Below, in pieces: positions 8,765-16,237 of a stretch of DNA of 45,419 nucleotides. This stretch comes from Mariprofundus sp. EBB-1. Its GTDB lineage: Bacteria > Pseudomonadota > Zetaproteobacteria > Mariprofundales > Mariprofundaceae. The translations under genes were made by a program, and so were the position numbers. Below the pieces are notes generated by a model. The model worked only from the letters and a program-made list of their open reading frames with translations, did not search any database and was not told the DNA's origin. Location: NCBI RefSeq assembly GCF_003665155.1, contig NZ_RCFQ01000025.1:1-45419 (forward strand). The letters run 5' to 3'. How positions within the stretch are numbered: position 1 is the stretch's first letter; every line of letters begins with the position of its first letter.

Positions 8765-9670
8765 ATGGGAAATCTTGAACAGATGAATAGTGACTTTGGC
8801 ATTGACGGGCAGGTAAGGTTTCTGGCTGGTAAAGGTGGTATGCCGATGGTGAAGGTCGGCAATGCTCTGGGTGAGGCATCTGTTGCATTACAGGGTGCGC
8901 ACGTACTGAATTTTCAGGCTAAAGGGCAGCAACCCTTGATCTGGATGTCTGATGAAGCTACGCACGCACCGGGTAAATCATTGCGTGGTGGTGTGCCGAT
9001 TTGCTGGCCATGGTTTGGACCTCACGGCACCGATGCATCGCTGCCAGGGCATGGCCCGGCACGAACCGTTGATTGGAAGCCGGTTGAATCGGTTGCATTA
9101 TCAGATGGCAGGAACAAAGTCAGCTTTGAGATGATTGAAAACGATAAAACCAGAGCTGCATGTGCGCATCCCCTACGCGTGCGTTTGCATATCACGGTGG
9201 GTAGTTCGTTATTATTGGAAATGGAAACAACCAACCTCGGAGACTCAACATTTACCTTGGGTGAAGCCTTGCACACATATTTTCTGGTAGGTGATGTGCG
9301 AGAAGCGCAAATCAAAGGGCTCGATGGATCAATCTACATCGACAAAATGGATGGTTCTGTGCGCAAAGAGCAAAATGGTGCGGTTACAATCAGTGGTGAA
9401 GTGGATCGAATTTACCTGGATACCGGCGTGAAATCTGAAATTATTGATCCGGTCATGGCTAGAAAAATCATTATCAAATCCAGTGGTAGCGCATCAACGG
9501 TAGTGTGGAATCCCTGGGTTGCCACAGCCAACAAAATGGGAGATCTCGGGCCTGATGGATATCTGAATATGTTATGCGTTGAAACGGTGAATGCTGCCGA
9601 TGATGTAGTGGCGTTGGCAGCAGGAGCAACACATCGCATGATAGCGGACTATTCCAGTCAAGCTCTCTAA
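8765..9670 (+). CDS. D-hexose-6-phosphate mutarotase homologue (YeaD, aldose 1-epimerase family)
   Basis: This 301-residue protein matches the YeaD-type epimerases: GAHVLNFQAKGQQPLIWMSD, LRGGVPICWPWFGPHG near residue 79, PGHGPART, LGEALHTYFLVGDV, IYLDTG, VVWNPWVATANKMGD and MLCVETVN near residue 276. The family interconverts alpha and beta anomers of hexose-6-phosphates. The ATG at 8765 follows GGAGGGG at 8757-8763 closely; an in-frame start at 8666 or 8717 would give an unrelated leader. It is transcribed divergently from the VOC/methyltransferase pair. Confidence 0.88.
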   Translation: MGNLEQMNSDFGIDGQVRFLAGKGGMPMVKVGNALGEASVALQGAHVLNFQAKGQQPLIWMSDEATHAPGKSLRGGVPICWPWFGPHGTDASLPGHGPARTVDWKPVESVALSDGRNKVSFEMIENDKTRAACAHPLRVRLHITVGSSLLLEMETTNLGDSTFTLGEALHTYFLVGDVREAQIKGLDGSIYIDKMDGSVRKEQNGAVTISGEVDRIYLDTGVKSEIIDPVMARKIIIKSSGSASTVVWNPWVATANKMGDLGPDGYLNMLCVETVNAADDVVALAAGATHRMIADYSSQAL

Positions 9671-9740
9671 ACGCTCTTGCCGTTGGAGTCTATTGCATTG
9701 TAGGGCAGCTTCTGCCTTTCACAATATTTAAAGATAGAGG

Positions 9741-9770
9741 GATGAACGCTGTATTATTGCAGCGTTCATC
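9741..9770. terminator. Perfect 11-bp hairpin after the mutarotase gene
   Basis: GATGAACGCTG at 9741-9751 pairs perfectly with CAGCGTTCATC at 9760-9770 across an 8-base loop. It lies between two converging genes and probably blocks or stabilises 3' ends. There is no T run, so it is not a canonical Rho-independent terminator. The rest of 9671-9881 shows nothing else. Confidence 0.45.
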
Positions 9771-9881
9771 TGCTTGTTGGGTGTGGTAAAGGTGGTTGAC
9801 CGGTTATCAAGGCAGTGTTAAAAAAATAAGGATCGCTCCGCTGTTTTCACTGTTTCAGGTGATTGCTTTATATTAGAGCTT

Positions 9882-10382
9882 TTATTTCGTTGGAAAATCA
9901 CTTTTCTTGGATTTATTTGACAGCTTTTCTAATTCGCCCTTTGGTATTTCTATACATGCCGGACATATGCCATGACTAAATTCTGCTTCTGAATGATGGT
10001 CTATATACTGTTCTATTTGTGACCATTCACCTTGTTCATCTTTAATGTTTTTGCAATATGAACAAATGGGAAGTACTCCCTCCAGGATTTTTATTTTTTT
10101 AGAAGCTTTTTGTAATTCATTGTTTTTAGCAATAAGTAACAGGTTTAATTTGCGTTCTTCTTGCAAGCGTCTAATCGAAAACACAACCGTACAAATTGAA
10201 AAAACAATAAAGCTTAAAATAAGTCCATCTATATCATGGCGCTTTTGATTTGAAGATATTTGCATGATCATCTCAAGCAGATCAAGCTGAGAAAAAATGA
10301 TAAATGAAACCAGCGTTGCCAAGGCTAGTATAAAGATTAAGTATTTTTTGATTATAGGATTATTCAAGAATATTCTCCCCAA
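9882..10382 (-). CDS. Two-TM membrane protein with C-terminal CxxC...CxxC motif
   Basis: The 166-residue protein has hydrophobic segments at about residues 14-32 and 50-70, a short coiled coil (about 72-100), then a distinctive tail: LPICSYCKNIKDEQGEW, QIEQYIDHHSEAEFSHGICPACI. This tail, with two CxxC pairs, is known from the C-termini of many response regulators, PAS proteins and GGDEF proteins; its role is unknown, though four cysteines suggest metal binding. Here it sits on a small membrane stub with no kinase or receiver domain. It diverges from the Crp/Fnr gene, 103 bp apart, so the two may share control. Confidence 0.75.
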   Translation of the reverse strand: MGRIFLNNPIIKKYLIFILALATLVSFIIFSQLDLLEMIMQISSNQKRHDIDGLILSFIVFSICTVVFSIRRLQEERKLNLLLIAKNNELQKASKKIKILEGVLPICSYCKNIKDEQGEWSQIEQYIDHHSEAEFSHGICPACIEIPKGELEKLSNKSKKSDFPTK

Positions 10383-10485
10383 CCTGATGGACCGATATTC
10401 TGCCGTGTGTTAGTTGAAAACATCCGTGAACTATTTCACAGACATGTAAATAAATATTGCTATCTTCTAGCTTTAGGGAGTAAAA

Positions 10486-11166
10486 ATGCATACGACAACC
10501 AAGCCATTGATAGATGGAAGCCGGAAAACCTTTCAACCAGAGGATTTCCTGGGGGCGACTAAAATCAAAGTAAAAAAAGGCTATTGTTTAGTTCGTGAAG
10601 GAAATGAAAGTCAGAAAATAGCTTATTTGATTGAATCTGGTTGCGTGGAAGTGGTGACCGAATGTTATGATGGCACACAAACCGTGTTGTATAGTCTATA
10701 CCCTGGTGATCTGGTTGGAGAGCTGACCATGATGGGAGTGCATAAGCGCTCGGCAAGTATCTATGCTATTGAGGAAACGTCGCTATTAATCATTAACGAA
10801 AAAACATGGGATTTGAGTATGAAAAATCCAAGTTTTATGATCGATATATATGCAATGTTGTTATACAGATTCATTGAAACAACCAAGGTTGTCAGTCGTC
10901 TTGGTCAATCCACAGTATTAGAGCGCCTGGGCACCTACTTGCTGACGCTACCGCAATGGCATGAGCACAACGAAGATCAAATTATGGTAAGATTACCTAC
11001 GAACACACAACTTGCCTGTTTACTTAATTGTACTCGAGAGCGGATGAGTAAAGTGATGGGTAAACTCTATCATTTGAAGGCCGTTGAAAAACATGACAGT
11101 GGTGGGGGAATGATCATATACAGGTCCAAATTAACTGCTGTGCTGGTAGGCGGTAGTGATAAATAG
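10486..11166 (+). CDS. Crp/Fnr-family transcriptional regulator
   Basis: The 226-residue protein has an N-terminal cyclic-nucleotide-binding beta-roll (about residues 20-130: VREGNESQKIAYLIESG, YPGDLVGELTMMGVHKRSA) and a C-terminal winged helix (NTQLACLLNCTRERMSKVMGKL, about 165-190). The TRERMSKVM helix is the recognition helix of the family, where E. coli CRP has SRETVGRIL. It lacks the N-terminal cysteine cluster of Fnr, so it is not an FeS oxygen sensor. The ligand is unknown. The ATG at 10486 follows TTAGGGAG. Confidence 0.88.
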   Translation: MHTTTKPLIDGSRKTFQPEDFLGATKIKVKKGYCLVREGNESQKIAYLIESGCVEVVTECYDGTQTVLYSLYPGDLVGELTMMGVHKRSASIYAIEETSLLIINEKTWDLSMKNPSFMIDIYAMLLYRFIETTKVVSRLGQSTVLERLGTYLLTLPQWHEHNEDQIMVRLPTNTQLACLLNCTRERMSKVMGKLYHLKAVEKHDSGGGMIIYRSKLTAVLVGGSDK

Positions 11167-11562
11167 CAGCGTTCTGGACGCAAAAAAAAGGTGACAGTGT
11201 GATTATCGTTGCTATTGCGATGTACCTGTAGTCACTGTTTTTGCACTGGGTGAATTCATGTTTTGTAATGAAAAGAACGACAGTTCATCCGATAACACCT
11301 GAAATAATATCCGCTTGGTGGCTGTTGGTTTCACGGAGTTCACTGAATCCGATGATTGCCGACTTCTTGTTTGTTTTAGTCCGCGATAGCAACTTCACCC
11401 GCAATAGATAACAGTACGGCACTTTTTAATAGGATCGCTACAGTCTCTGGTGAGTATTGAAACATGCATGAAATGCTCAGATACAAGGTGATAAATGCTT
11501 GTGTATATTATTACTGTACCGTTGAATGGGTCGGCATAAATCCACACTGAGAGCGGGTATTG
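11167..11562. other. 396-bp intergenic region, no supported gene
   Basis: Only short frames occur. One minus-strand frame of 29 codons (11376-11465, ATG start, hydrophobic middle) has no ribosome-binding site and is not called. No clear terminator follows the regulator gene. The last 100 bp presumably hold the asmA promoter. Confidence 0.4.
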
Positions 11563-13935
11563 ATGGTTAAAAGAAGTGTAAAATTACTGATGACAGTGTT
11601 GGTTGGATTGGTGCTGCTGTTCATGTTCGCATGTGGTGGACTGGCACTGTATTTGAAAAACATGGATTTCAACAGCTATAAGCCCTTGTTCAAAGAGGCT
11701 ATGTTCGAAGCCATCGGCCGAAATATGGATATTGACGGGGTTATGGAATTGACCTTATCCATGCATCCATTATTGACCGTAGATGGATTGCATCTGGCCA
11801 ACGTGGCAGGTGGATCACGTACGAATATGATGAATGTCGGGCGTATGGAGATTCAACTCTCCTTAATGCCTCTGTTGGGCGGTAAATTGAAGGTAGATCG
11901 GGTTTATTTGATCGCTCCGGATATTTTATTGGAAACCCTGCCATCAGGGGCTAACAACTGGAGTTTTGAGAATGTATCGGATCAGGGTGATGAGAGAGAA
12001 ACAATAGAAAAGGCTACAGAATCAGATGCCCTGTTAATACCTCAAATTCAGCAAATAGTGATGCGGGATGTACAGATACATTACCATGATAGCATGGCTG
12101 AAGAAGACCGTTCTCTGACATTGACAGAATTAGCGTTTGACCAGTTACCGAATGACACGCGATTGTCACTTCGCGGTCAGGGCAAAGTGAACCGGGATAA
12201 TTTACAGTTCAGCGGCATGATTGATGATTTGCCAGGCTTGTTGGCGAATCGCGTGATTCAACTGCAGGCCTTTCAAGCCGAATATGTCGGAATGCATATC
12301 TCTTTCAGTGGAAGCATAGCGCAACCATTGGATGCGCAAGGGATGAATCTGAATCTATTATTAGAGACCGATAGCATGAATCCGGCTGCCAAAGCATTCG
12401 ATTTTGAGCTACCGCATGATTTCCCGTTGAAGATGCAAATGGGTATCACAGATAGTGACGATGGTTTTCAATTCTCGGATATCGAGCTGAAAATGGCTGA
12501 TAGTGATCTTTCCGGAGCGCTGAATCTGAACCTTATGGGCGAACACCCATCGATTGATGGGCTGTTGCATTCCATTAATGTTGATGTCACCCGGTTTTTG
12601 CCGCTTGATGCGCAGAATGCCACGCTTACGCAAGCGCCTGTATCTGAGATTGAGGATACAGTGCCGCAGAATAAACAAGCGATATTGCCAGCCGAGGCTA
12701 TCGATTTTTCTGCCTTGAAAATGGCAGACGTTAACTTGGAATTGCAGCTGAAACTGCTGAAACTACCAAACGTTGAACTGCATGATGTGGATACTAAAAT
12801 CAATCTTGCAAATGGTGTGTTGGCGTTGAATCCATTTTCACTGATTATTGCAGGAGGAGAGTTTCCAGACAGCGATCTATCTGGAGATTTAAGCCTGAAT
12901 ATTACGGGTGAACGCCCATCCCTTGATGGGAAATTGAGTTCAACAGACTTTGATCTCACCAGGTTTTTACCTGTTGAGGAAAAGGATAGCCGTGAACTTA
13001 TACCGTCTGACAATACAGCACAAAAGCAGCCTGCGAAGCAACGCTTGTTTTCTGCTGAAGAGATCGATTTTTCTCCGCTGAAGCTGGCAGATATTGCATT
13101 AGGGTTGCAGTTGAAACGACTGAAACTACCTGACCTTGAGCTGCTAAACTTAGATGCCAATATCCATCTGAAAAATGGTGAGCTGGCACTAAATCCATTT
13201 TCTCTGGGAGTTGCGGGTGGTCGTATGGGCGGGTCGGTGAAGCTTGCCTCGATGATGCCACAGCCATCCATTGCGATGACCTTGAAGATTGCCGACATGC
13301 AACCATCTTTTTTTCTGCCTGTAGAGAAGGATGGGAAAACACAAATTGAGGGTGCTCCGGTCAATGCCGATATTACATTTACAGGTAGTGGTAAATCGAT
13401 CGCTGAGATGATGGCACATGGTGATGGTGAGTTACTGGTCAAGCTGGGGAAGGGGCGTATTCAGTCGCAAGCATTGCGTTTCATCGGAGGTGATGTGTTG
13501 ATGAATTTAGCGAACACACTGAATCCGTTCGCCGAAAAAATGGATTATAATGTGCTGCAATGCGGTGTGGTGCACTTTCGCATCAATAATGGAGATATGC
13601 ATACCCGCAATGGCATTGCGTTTGAAACGGATCGTATGAATGTCATTAGTAGCGGCCATGTGAACTTGGCCAGTGAAAAGATTAATCTCTCAATCAATAC
13701 AGAAACGCGAGAAGGATTAGGCTTGAACGTAAGCAATATGGTCAATGTTGTGAAGTTGGGTGGTACATTGGTGGAGCCTGGTATCACTGTAGATGCCGGC
13801 AAGACAGGTATGGTGGCGGCACGCACTGTGGGAGCTATTGCTTCCGGAGGCCTCTCTATCATCGGAGAAAGTCTGATCAAGCGTGTAATCGTCGATACAT
13901 CCCCTTGTGATACAGCAGTCAAGATGGCGGAATAA
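11563..13935 (+). CDS. AsmA family envelope protein
   Basis: This 790-residue protein begins with an N-terminal membrane anchor (VKLLMTVLVGLVLLFMFACGG) followed by the AsmA pattern: FKEAMFEAIGRNMDIDGVMELTLSMHPLLTVDGLHLAN, and a C-terminal AsmA_2 region (GDGELLVKLGKGRIQSQAL, FRINNGDMHTRNGIAFET, INLSINTETREGLGLNVSN). AsmA-like proteins are bridge-like proteins thought to move phospholipids between the two membranes. The middle holds a duplicated block of about 125 residues (DFSALKMADVNLELQ and DFSPLKLADIALGLQ, each followed by ALNPFSL). The ATG at 11563 is preferred over TTG at 11560. It appears to be a single transcript. Confidence 0.88.
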   Translation: MVKRSVKLLMTVLVGLVLLFMFACGGLALYLKNMDFNSYKPLFKEAMFEAIGRNMDIDGVMELTLSMHPLLTVDGLHLANVAGGSRTNMMNVGRMEIQLSLMPLLGGKLKVDRVYLIAPDILLETLPSGANNWSFENVSDQGDERETIEKATESDALLIPQIQQIVMRDVQIHYHDSMAEEDRSLTLTELAFDQLPNDTRLSLRGQGKVNRDNLQFSGMIDDLPGLLANRVIQLQAFQAEYVGMHISFSGSIAQPLDAQGMNLNLLLETDSMNPAAKAFDFELPHDFPLKMQMGITDSDDGFQFSDIELKMADSDLSGALNLNLMGEHPSIDGLLHSINVDVTRFLPLDAQNATLTQAPVSEIEDTVPQNKQAILPAEAIDFSALKMADVNLELQLKLLKLPNVELHDVDTKINLANGVLALNPFSLIIAGGEFPDSDLSGDLSLNITGERPSLDGKLSSTDFDLTRFLPVEEKDSRELIPSDNTAQKQPAKQRLFSAEEIDFSPLKLADIALGLQLKRLKLPDLELLNLDANIHLKNGELALNPFSLGVAGGRMGGSVKLASMMPQPSIAMTLKIADMQPSFFLPVEKDGKTQIEGAPVNADITFTGSGKSIAEMMAHGDGELLVKLGKGRIQSQALRFIGGDVLMNLANTLNPFAEKMDYNVLQCGVVHFRINNGDMHTRNGIAFETDRMNVISSGHVNLASEKINLSINTETREGLGLNVSNMVNVVKLGGTLVEPGITVDAGKTGMVAARTVGAIASGGLSIIGESLIKRVIVDTSPCDTAVKMAE

Positions 13936-14014
13936 GTTTATCGGGAAGTTCAATTCCAGATCAATTGTGAACAATGATGATCAAACTGCTGATTTAGCTT
14001 TGCGATAACAGAAC

Positions 14015-14028
14015 TAAGGAAGTGCTGA
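14015..14028 (+). repeat. Solo core of interspersed repeat (copy B)
   Basis: TAAGGAAGTGCTGA matches 14 of 14 bases with the ends of the repeats at 2607 and 21981. The match stops there, so only the extreme end is kept, between asmA and tatD. Confidence 0.45.
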
Positions 14029-14080
14029 CTCCTTGCCGGATGCAATAAACAAGCTCACTAATGATTGCTTCGTCTATTTG

Positions 14081-14881
14081 TTAAGCCCCGATGTTAAAAC
14101 GTTTCAACGCATTGGCAGTAGTCTGTTTAGCCAGCGTTTCCAGACTTACACCCCGTACATCGGCGATGCATTCAGCGATATGGCGTACATAGGCCGGTTC
14201 ATTGCGTTTGCCGCGATAGGGAACAGGGGTCAGATAAGGGGAGTCGGTTTCAATTAACAGGAGATCATCAGGTATTTGAGCCGCGACCTCTCGCAAGGCT
14301 GGATTATTTTTAAAGGTGACATTACCTGAAAAAGAGATTGAAAAACCGAGATCAATGGCCTGTTTGGCTGTCTGCCAGTCGGAGGAGAAGCAGTGCATGA
14401 TACCACCGCATCTGTCCGCGCCTTCATCTGTTAAAATACGAATGCTTGCTTCATCGGCATTGCGGTCGTGCACAATGATCGGTTTATTGCAGGCCTTGGC
14501 TGCCTGTAGATGGGTGCGAAAACGTGACTCCTGTAGTTCGGGTTCAACACTGTTGCGGAAGAAATCCATACCGCTCTCACCAATAGCTACACAACGCGGG
14601 TGCTCGGCCAATGATAATAGTTCATCCACTGTCGGTTCTTTCGCTACTTCATGATTGGGGTGAACACCGGCACTGAACCAGACATTGTCGCGAGCTTCCG
14701 ACAATGCCCTTAGTTCAGACACATGTTCCAGGTCAACAGCAACAACTATACAACGATCAACACCTGCCTCAGACATGCGCTCAAACATAGCATCACGATC
14801 ATCGCTGTAATGCGGGAAATTCACATGGCAGTGGGTATCAATCAGGCTGATATGATCGTTGAGTTTGTGTTGCTCAGCCAT
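14081..14881 (-). CDS. tatD: TatD family metal-dependent hydrolase (DNase-like)
   Basis: The 266-residue protein has the TIM-barrel metallohydrolase motifs: LIDTHCHVNF (HxH) at the start, AIGESGMDFF (metal-bridging Glu), IIVHDRNADEA, IMHCFSSDW and LIETDSPYLTPVP (Asp). TatD proteins are 3'-5' nucleases acting on DNA ends. The ATG at 14881 is chosen because it gives MAEQHKLNDHISLIDTHCH; longer readings run into the upstream gene. It overlaps the stop of the cbbY gene by 8 bases, so the two are translationally coupled. Confidence 0.9.
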   Translation of the reverse strand: MAEQHKLNDHISLIDTHCHVNFPHYSDDRDAMFERMSEAGVDRCIVVAVDLEHVSELRALSEARDNVWFSAGVHPNHEVAKEPTVDELLSLAEHPRCVAIGESGMDFFRNSVEPELQESRFRTHLQAAKACNKPIIVHDRNADEASIRILTDEGADRCGGIMHCFSSDWQTAKQAIDLGFSISFSGNVTFKNNPALREVAAQIPDDLLLIETDSPYLTPVPYRGKRNEPAYVRHIAECIADVRGVSLETLAKQTTANALKRFNIGA

Positions 14882-15629
14882 GCATGATGGCCTGTAGATG
14901 TTTGAGTTCAACATGGTGAATATCAAGTGCATGCGGATTTTGAAGTAGCTTAATAGCATCACTATCTGCTTCGCCTAGTTCAGATACCACCAGGTCAGCA
15001 CCGGTGAAATCATGATCAGCGGTATAATCATTGATGGTGATAACACATTTCATGTCGGCATCGCGCACAGATTTCCAACCATTACTGGAATCTTCCAAGG
15101 CAATGGTTTCGGCTGCAGATACGCCGAGTTTATCGATGGCATAGAGATAAATATCTGGTGCAGGTTTTTTGGCAGGTACAATGTCACCGGCCGCCAGCAC
15201 AGCAAAACGATCAAACCACTCTTTGCCGAGAGAATGCTCAATTAGTGCATCAAGGGCTGCCGGAGTAGTGGTAGTGGAAACACCGAGTGTGATGCCCGCT
15301 GCATAGGCTTCTTCGAGTAGGCGACGCACACCGGGGCGAAGTGGAATAAGTCCATCTGCAATGAGTGTTTGATAATGAATGGTTTTGCGGGCGTGCAGTT
15401 TAGCGATCTCTTCAAACGGCATCTCAGGCATGCCGCCGCGATCAATATCAAAACGAATACGCTCTTTGCCACCGGTGACAGCCAACAGTTCACCATAGGT
15501 TGCAACATCCCATTGGCGGGAGAGGCCCGCTTCTTCAAAAGCCATATTAAAGGCTACACGATGCCCGTCACGTTCAGTATCGGCCAAGGTGCCGTCAACA
15601 TCCCATAAAATACATTTCAGTTCTGCCAT
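14874..15629 (-). CDS. cbbY: CbbY-type HAD phosphatase
   Basis: The 251-residue HAD protein has motif I WDVDGTLADTE (nucleophile and acid/base Asp), the CbbY-specific YGELLAVTGGKERI segment, motif II VSTTTTPAALDAL, motif III KKPAPDIYLYA and motif IV ALEDSSNGWKSV. The LAVTGGKERI block is characteristic of CbbY, which removes the Rubisco inhibitor xylulose-1,5-bisphosphate. That suggests a Calvin-cycle organism, though no Rubisco gene is in the window. It is first of a coupled pair with tatD. Confidence 0.85.
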   Translation of the reverse strand: MAELKCILWDVDGTLADTERDGHRVAFNMAFEEAGLSRQWDVATYGELLAVTGGKERIRFDIDRGGMPEMPFEEIAKLHARKTIHYQTLIADGLIPLRPGVRRLLEEAYAAGITLGVSTTTTPAALDALIEHSLGKEWFDRFAVLAAGDIVPAKKPAPDIYLYAIDKLGVSAAETIALEDSSNGWKSVRDADMKCVITINDYTADHDFTGADLVVSELGEADSDAIKLLQNPHALDIHHVELKHLQAIMHG

Positions 15630-15728
15630 GGTGATTAACCTCCAAGATTGGTTTCCGTACTTTTAGCATGAAAAAAGCTTCATCATATCATCATTGCCGA
15701 TCAAGTAAGCTGCGCTTACTATCAGCGC

Positions 15729-16058
15729 ATGAGCCAAATTGAGACCCCGGAAATCGTTCGCAAGGCTGCGACAGAAACAGCTGAACCTCAATATAAACGT
15801 CCCCCTATGTATCGTGTGGTTATGCTGAACGATGATTTTACACCGATGGATTTTGTGATTGAAGTGCTGGTACGTTTCTTTCATAAGTCGGAACAAATTG
15901 CCAACACACTGATGTTACAGATTCATAATGAGGGTAGTGCGCGCTGTGGTGTGTTCACGCGAGATATTGCTGAAACAAAGATGCAGCAGGTTGAAACAGC
16001 CAGCCGTACCAGTGGACATCCGTTGCGTTGTATCATCGAAATAGATAGCGAGGACTGA
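15729..16058 (+). CDS. clpS: ATP-dependent Clp protease adaptor ClpS
   Basis: The 109-residue protein matches ClpS: YRVVMLNDDFTPMDFVIEVL holds the N-degron-binding residues (NDD..PM), followed by MLQIHNEGSARCGVFTRDIAETK (with the conserved H and G) and LRCIIEID. ClpS delivers proteins with N-terminal bulky residues to ClpAP. It lies 179 bp before clpA on the same strand, the standard arrangement. Confidence 0.95.
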   Translation: MSQIETPEIVRKAATETAEPQYKRPPMYRVVMLNDDFTPMDFVIEVLVRFFHKSEQIANTLMLQIHNEGSARCGVFTRDIAETKMQQVETASRTSGHPLRCIIEIDSED

Positions 16059-16237
16059 TGCATGTTACATGCATGATACCTTTCTGAATTTTGCTTTTTA
16101 GAAAGTGGCATCAATGTTGCAGGTTGATAGTGAGATGATTGGCTGTGTTAAACGATGGGGTTGTACACGGGTACGTTGGAGTATTCGGTACGACAGATTA
16201 GAAAGAAAGAGTGTTCAATATTCCAGGAGGAGTGATT

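Noticed and set aside
10383-10485. Possible Fnr-like site (TTGAAAAC...GTGAACTATTTCAC) in the divergent gap
   Set aside because: The half-sites do not have the right spacing or symmetry for a Crp/Fnr box.
11376-11465. 29-codon minus-strand frame starting ATG (MFQYSPETVAILL...)
   Set aside because: It has a hydrophobic middle but no ribosome-binding site, promoter or terminator; too short to support.
12468-13442. 324-codon frame on the minus strand inside asmA
   Set aside because: Antisense shadow of asmA, serine-rich and without any domain; the long open length follows from codon bias on the other strand.
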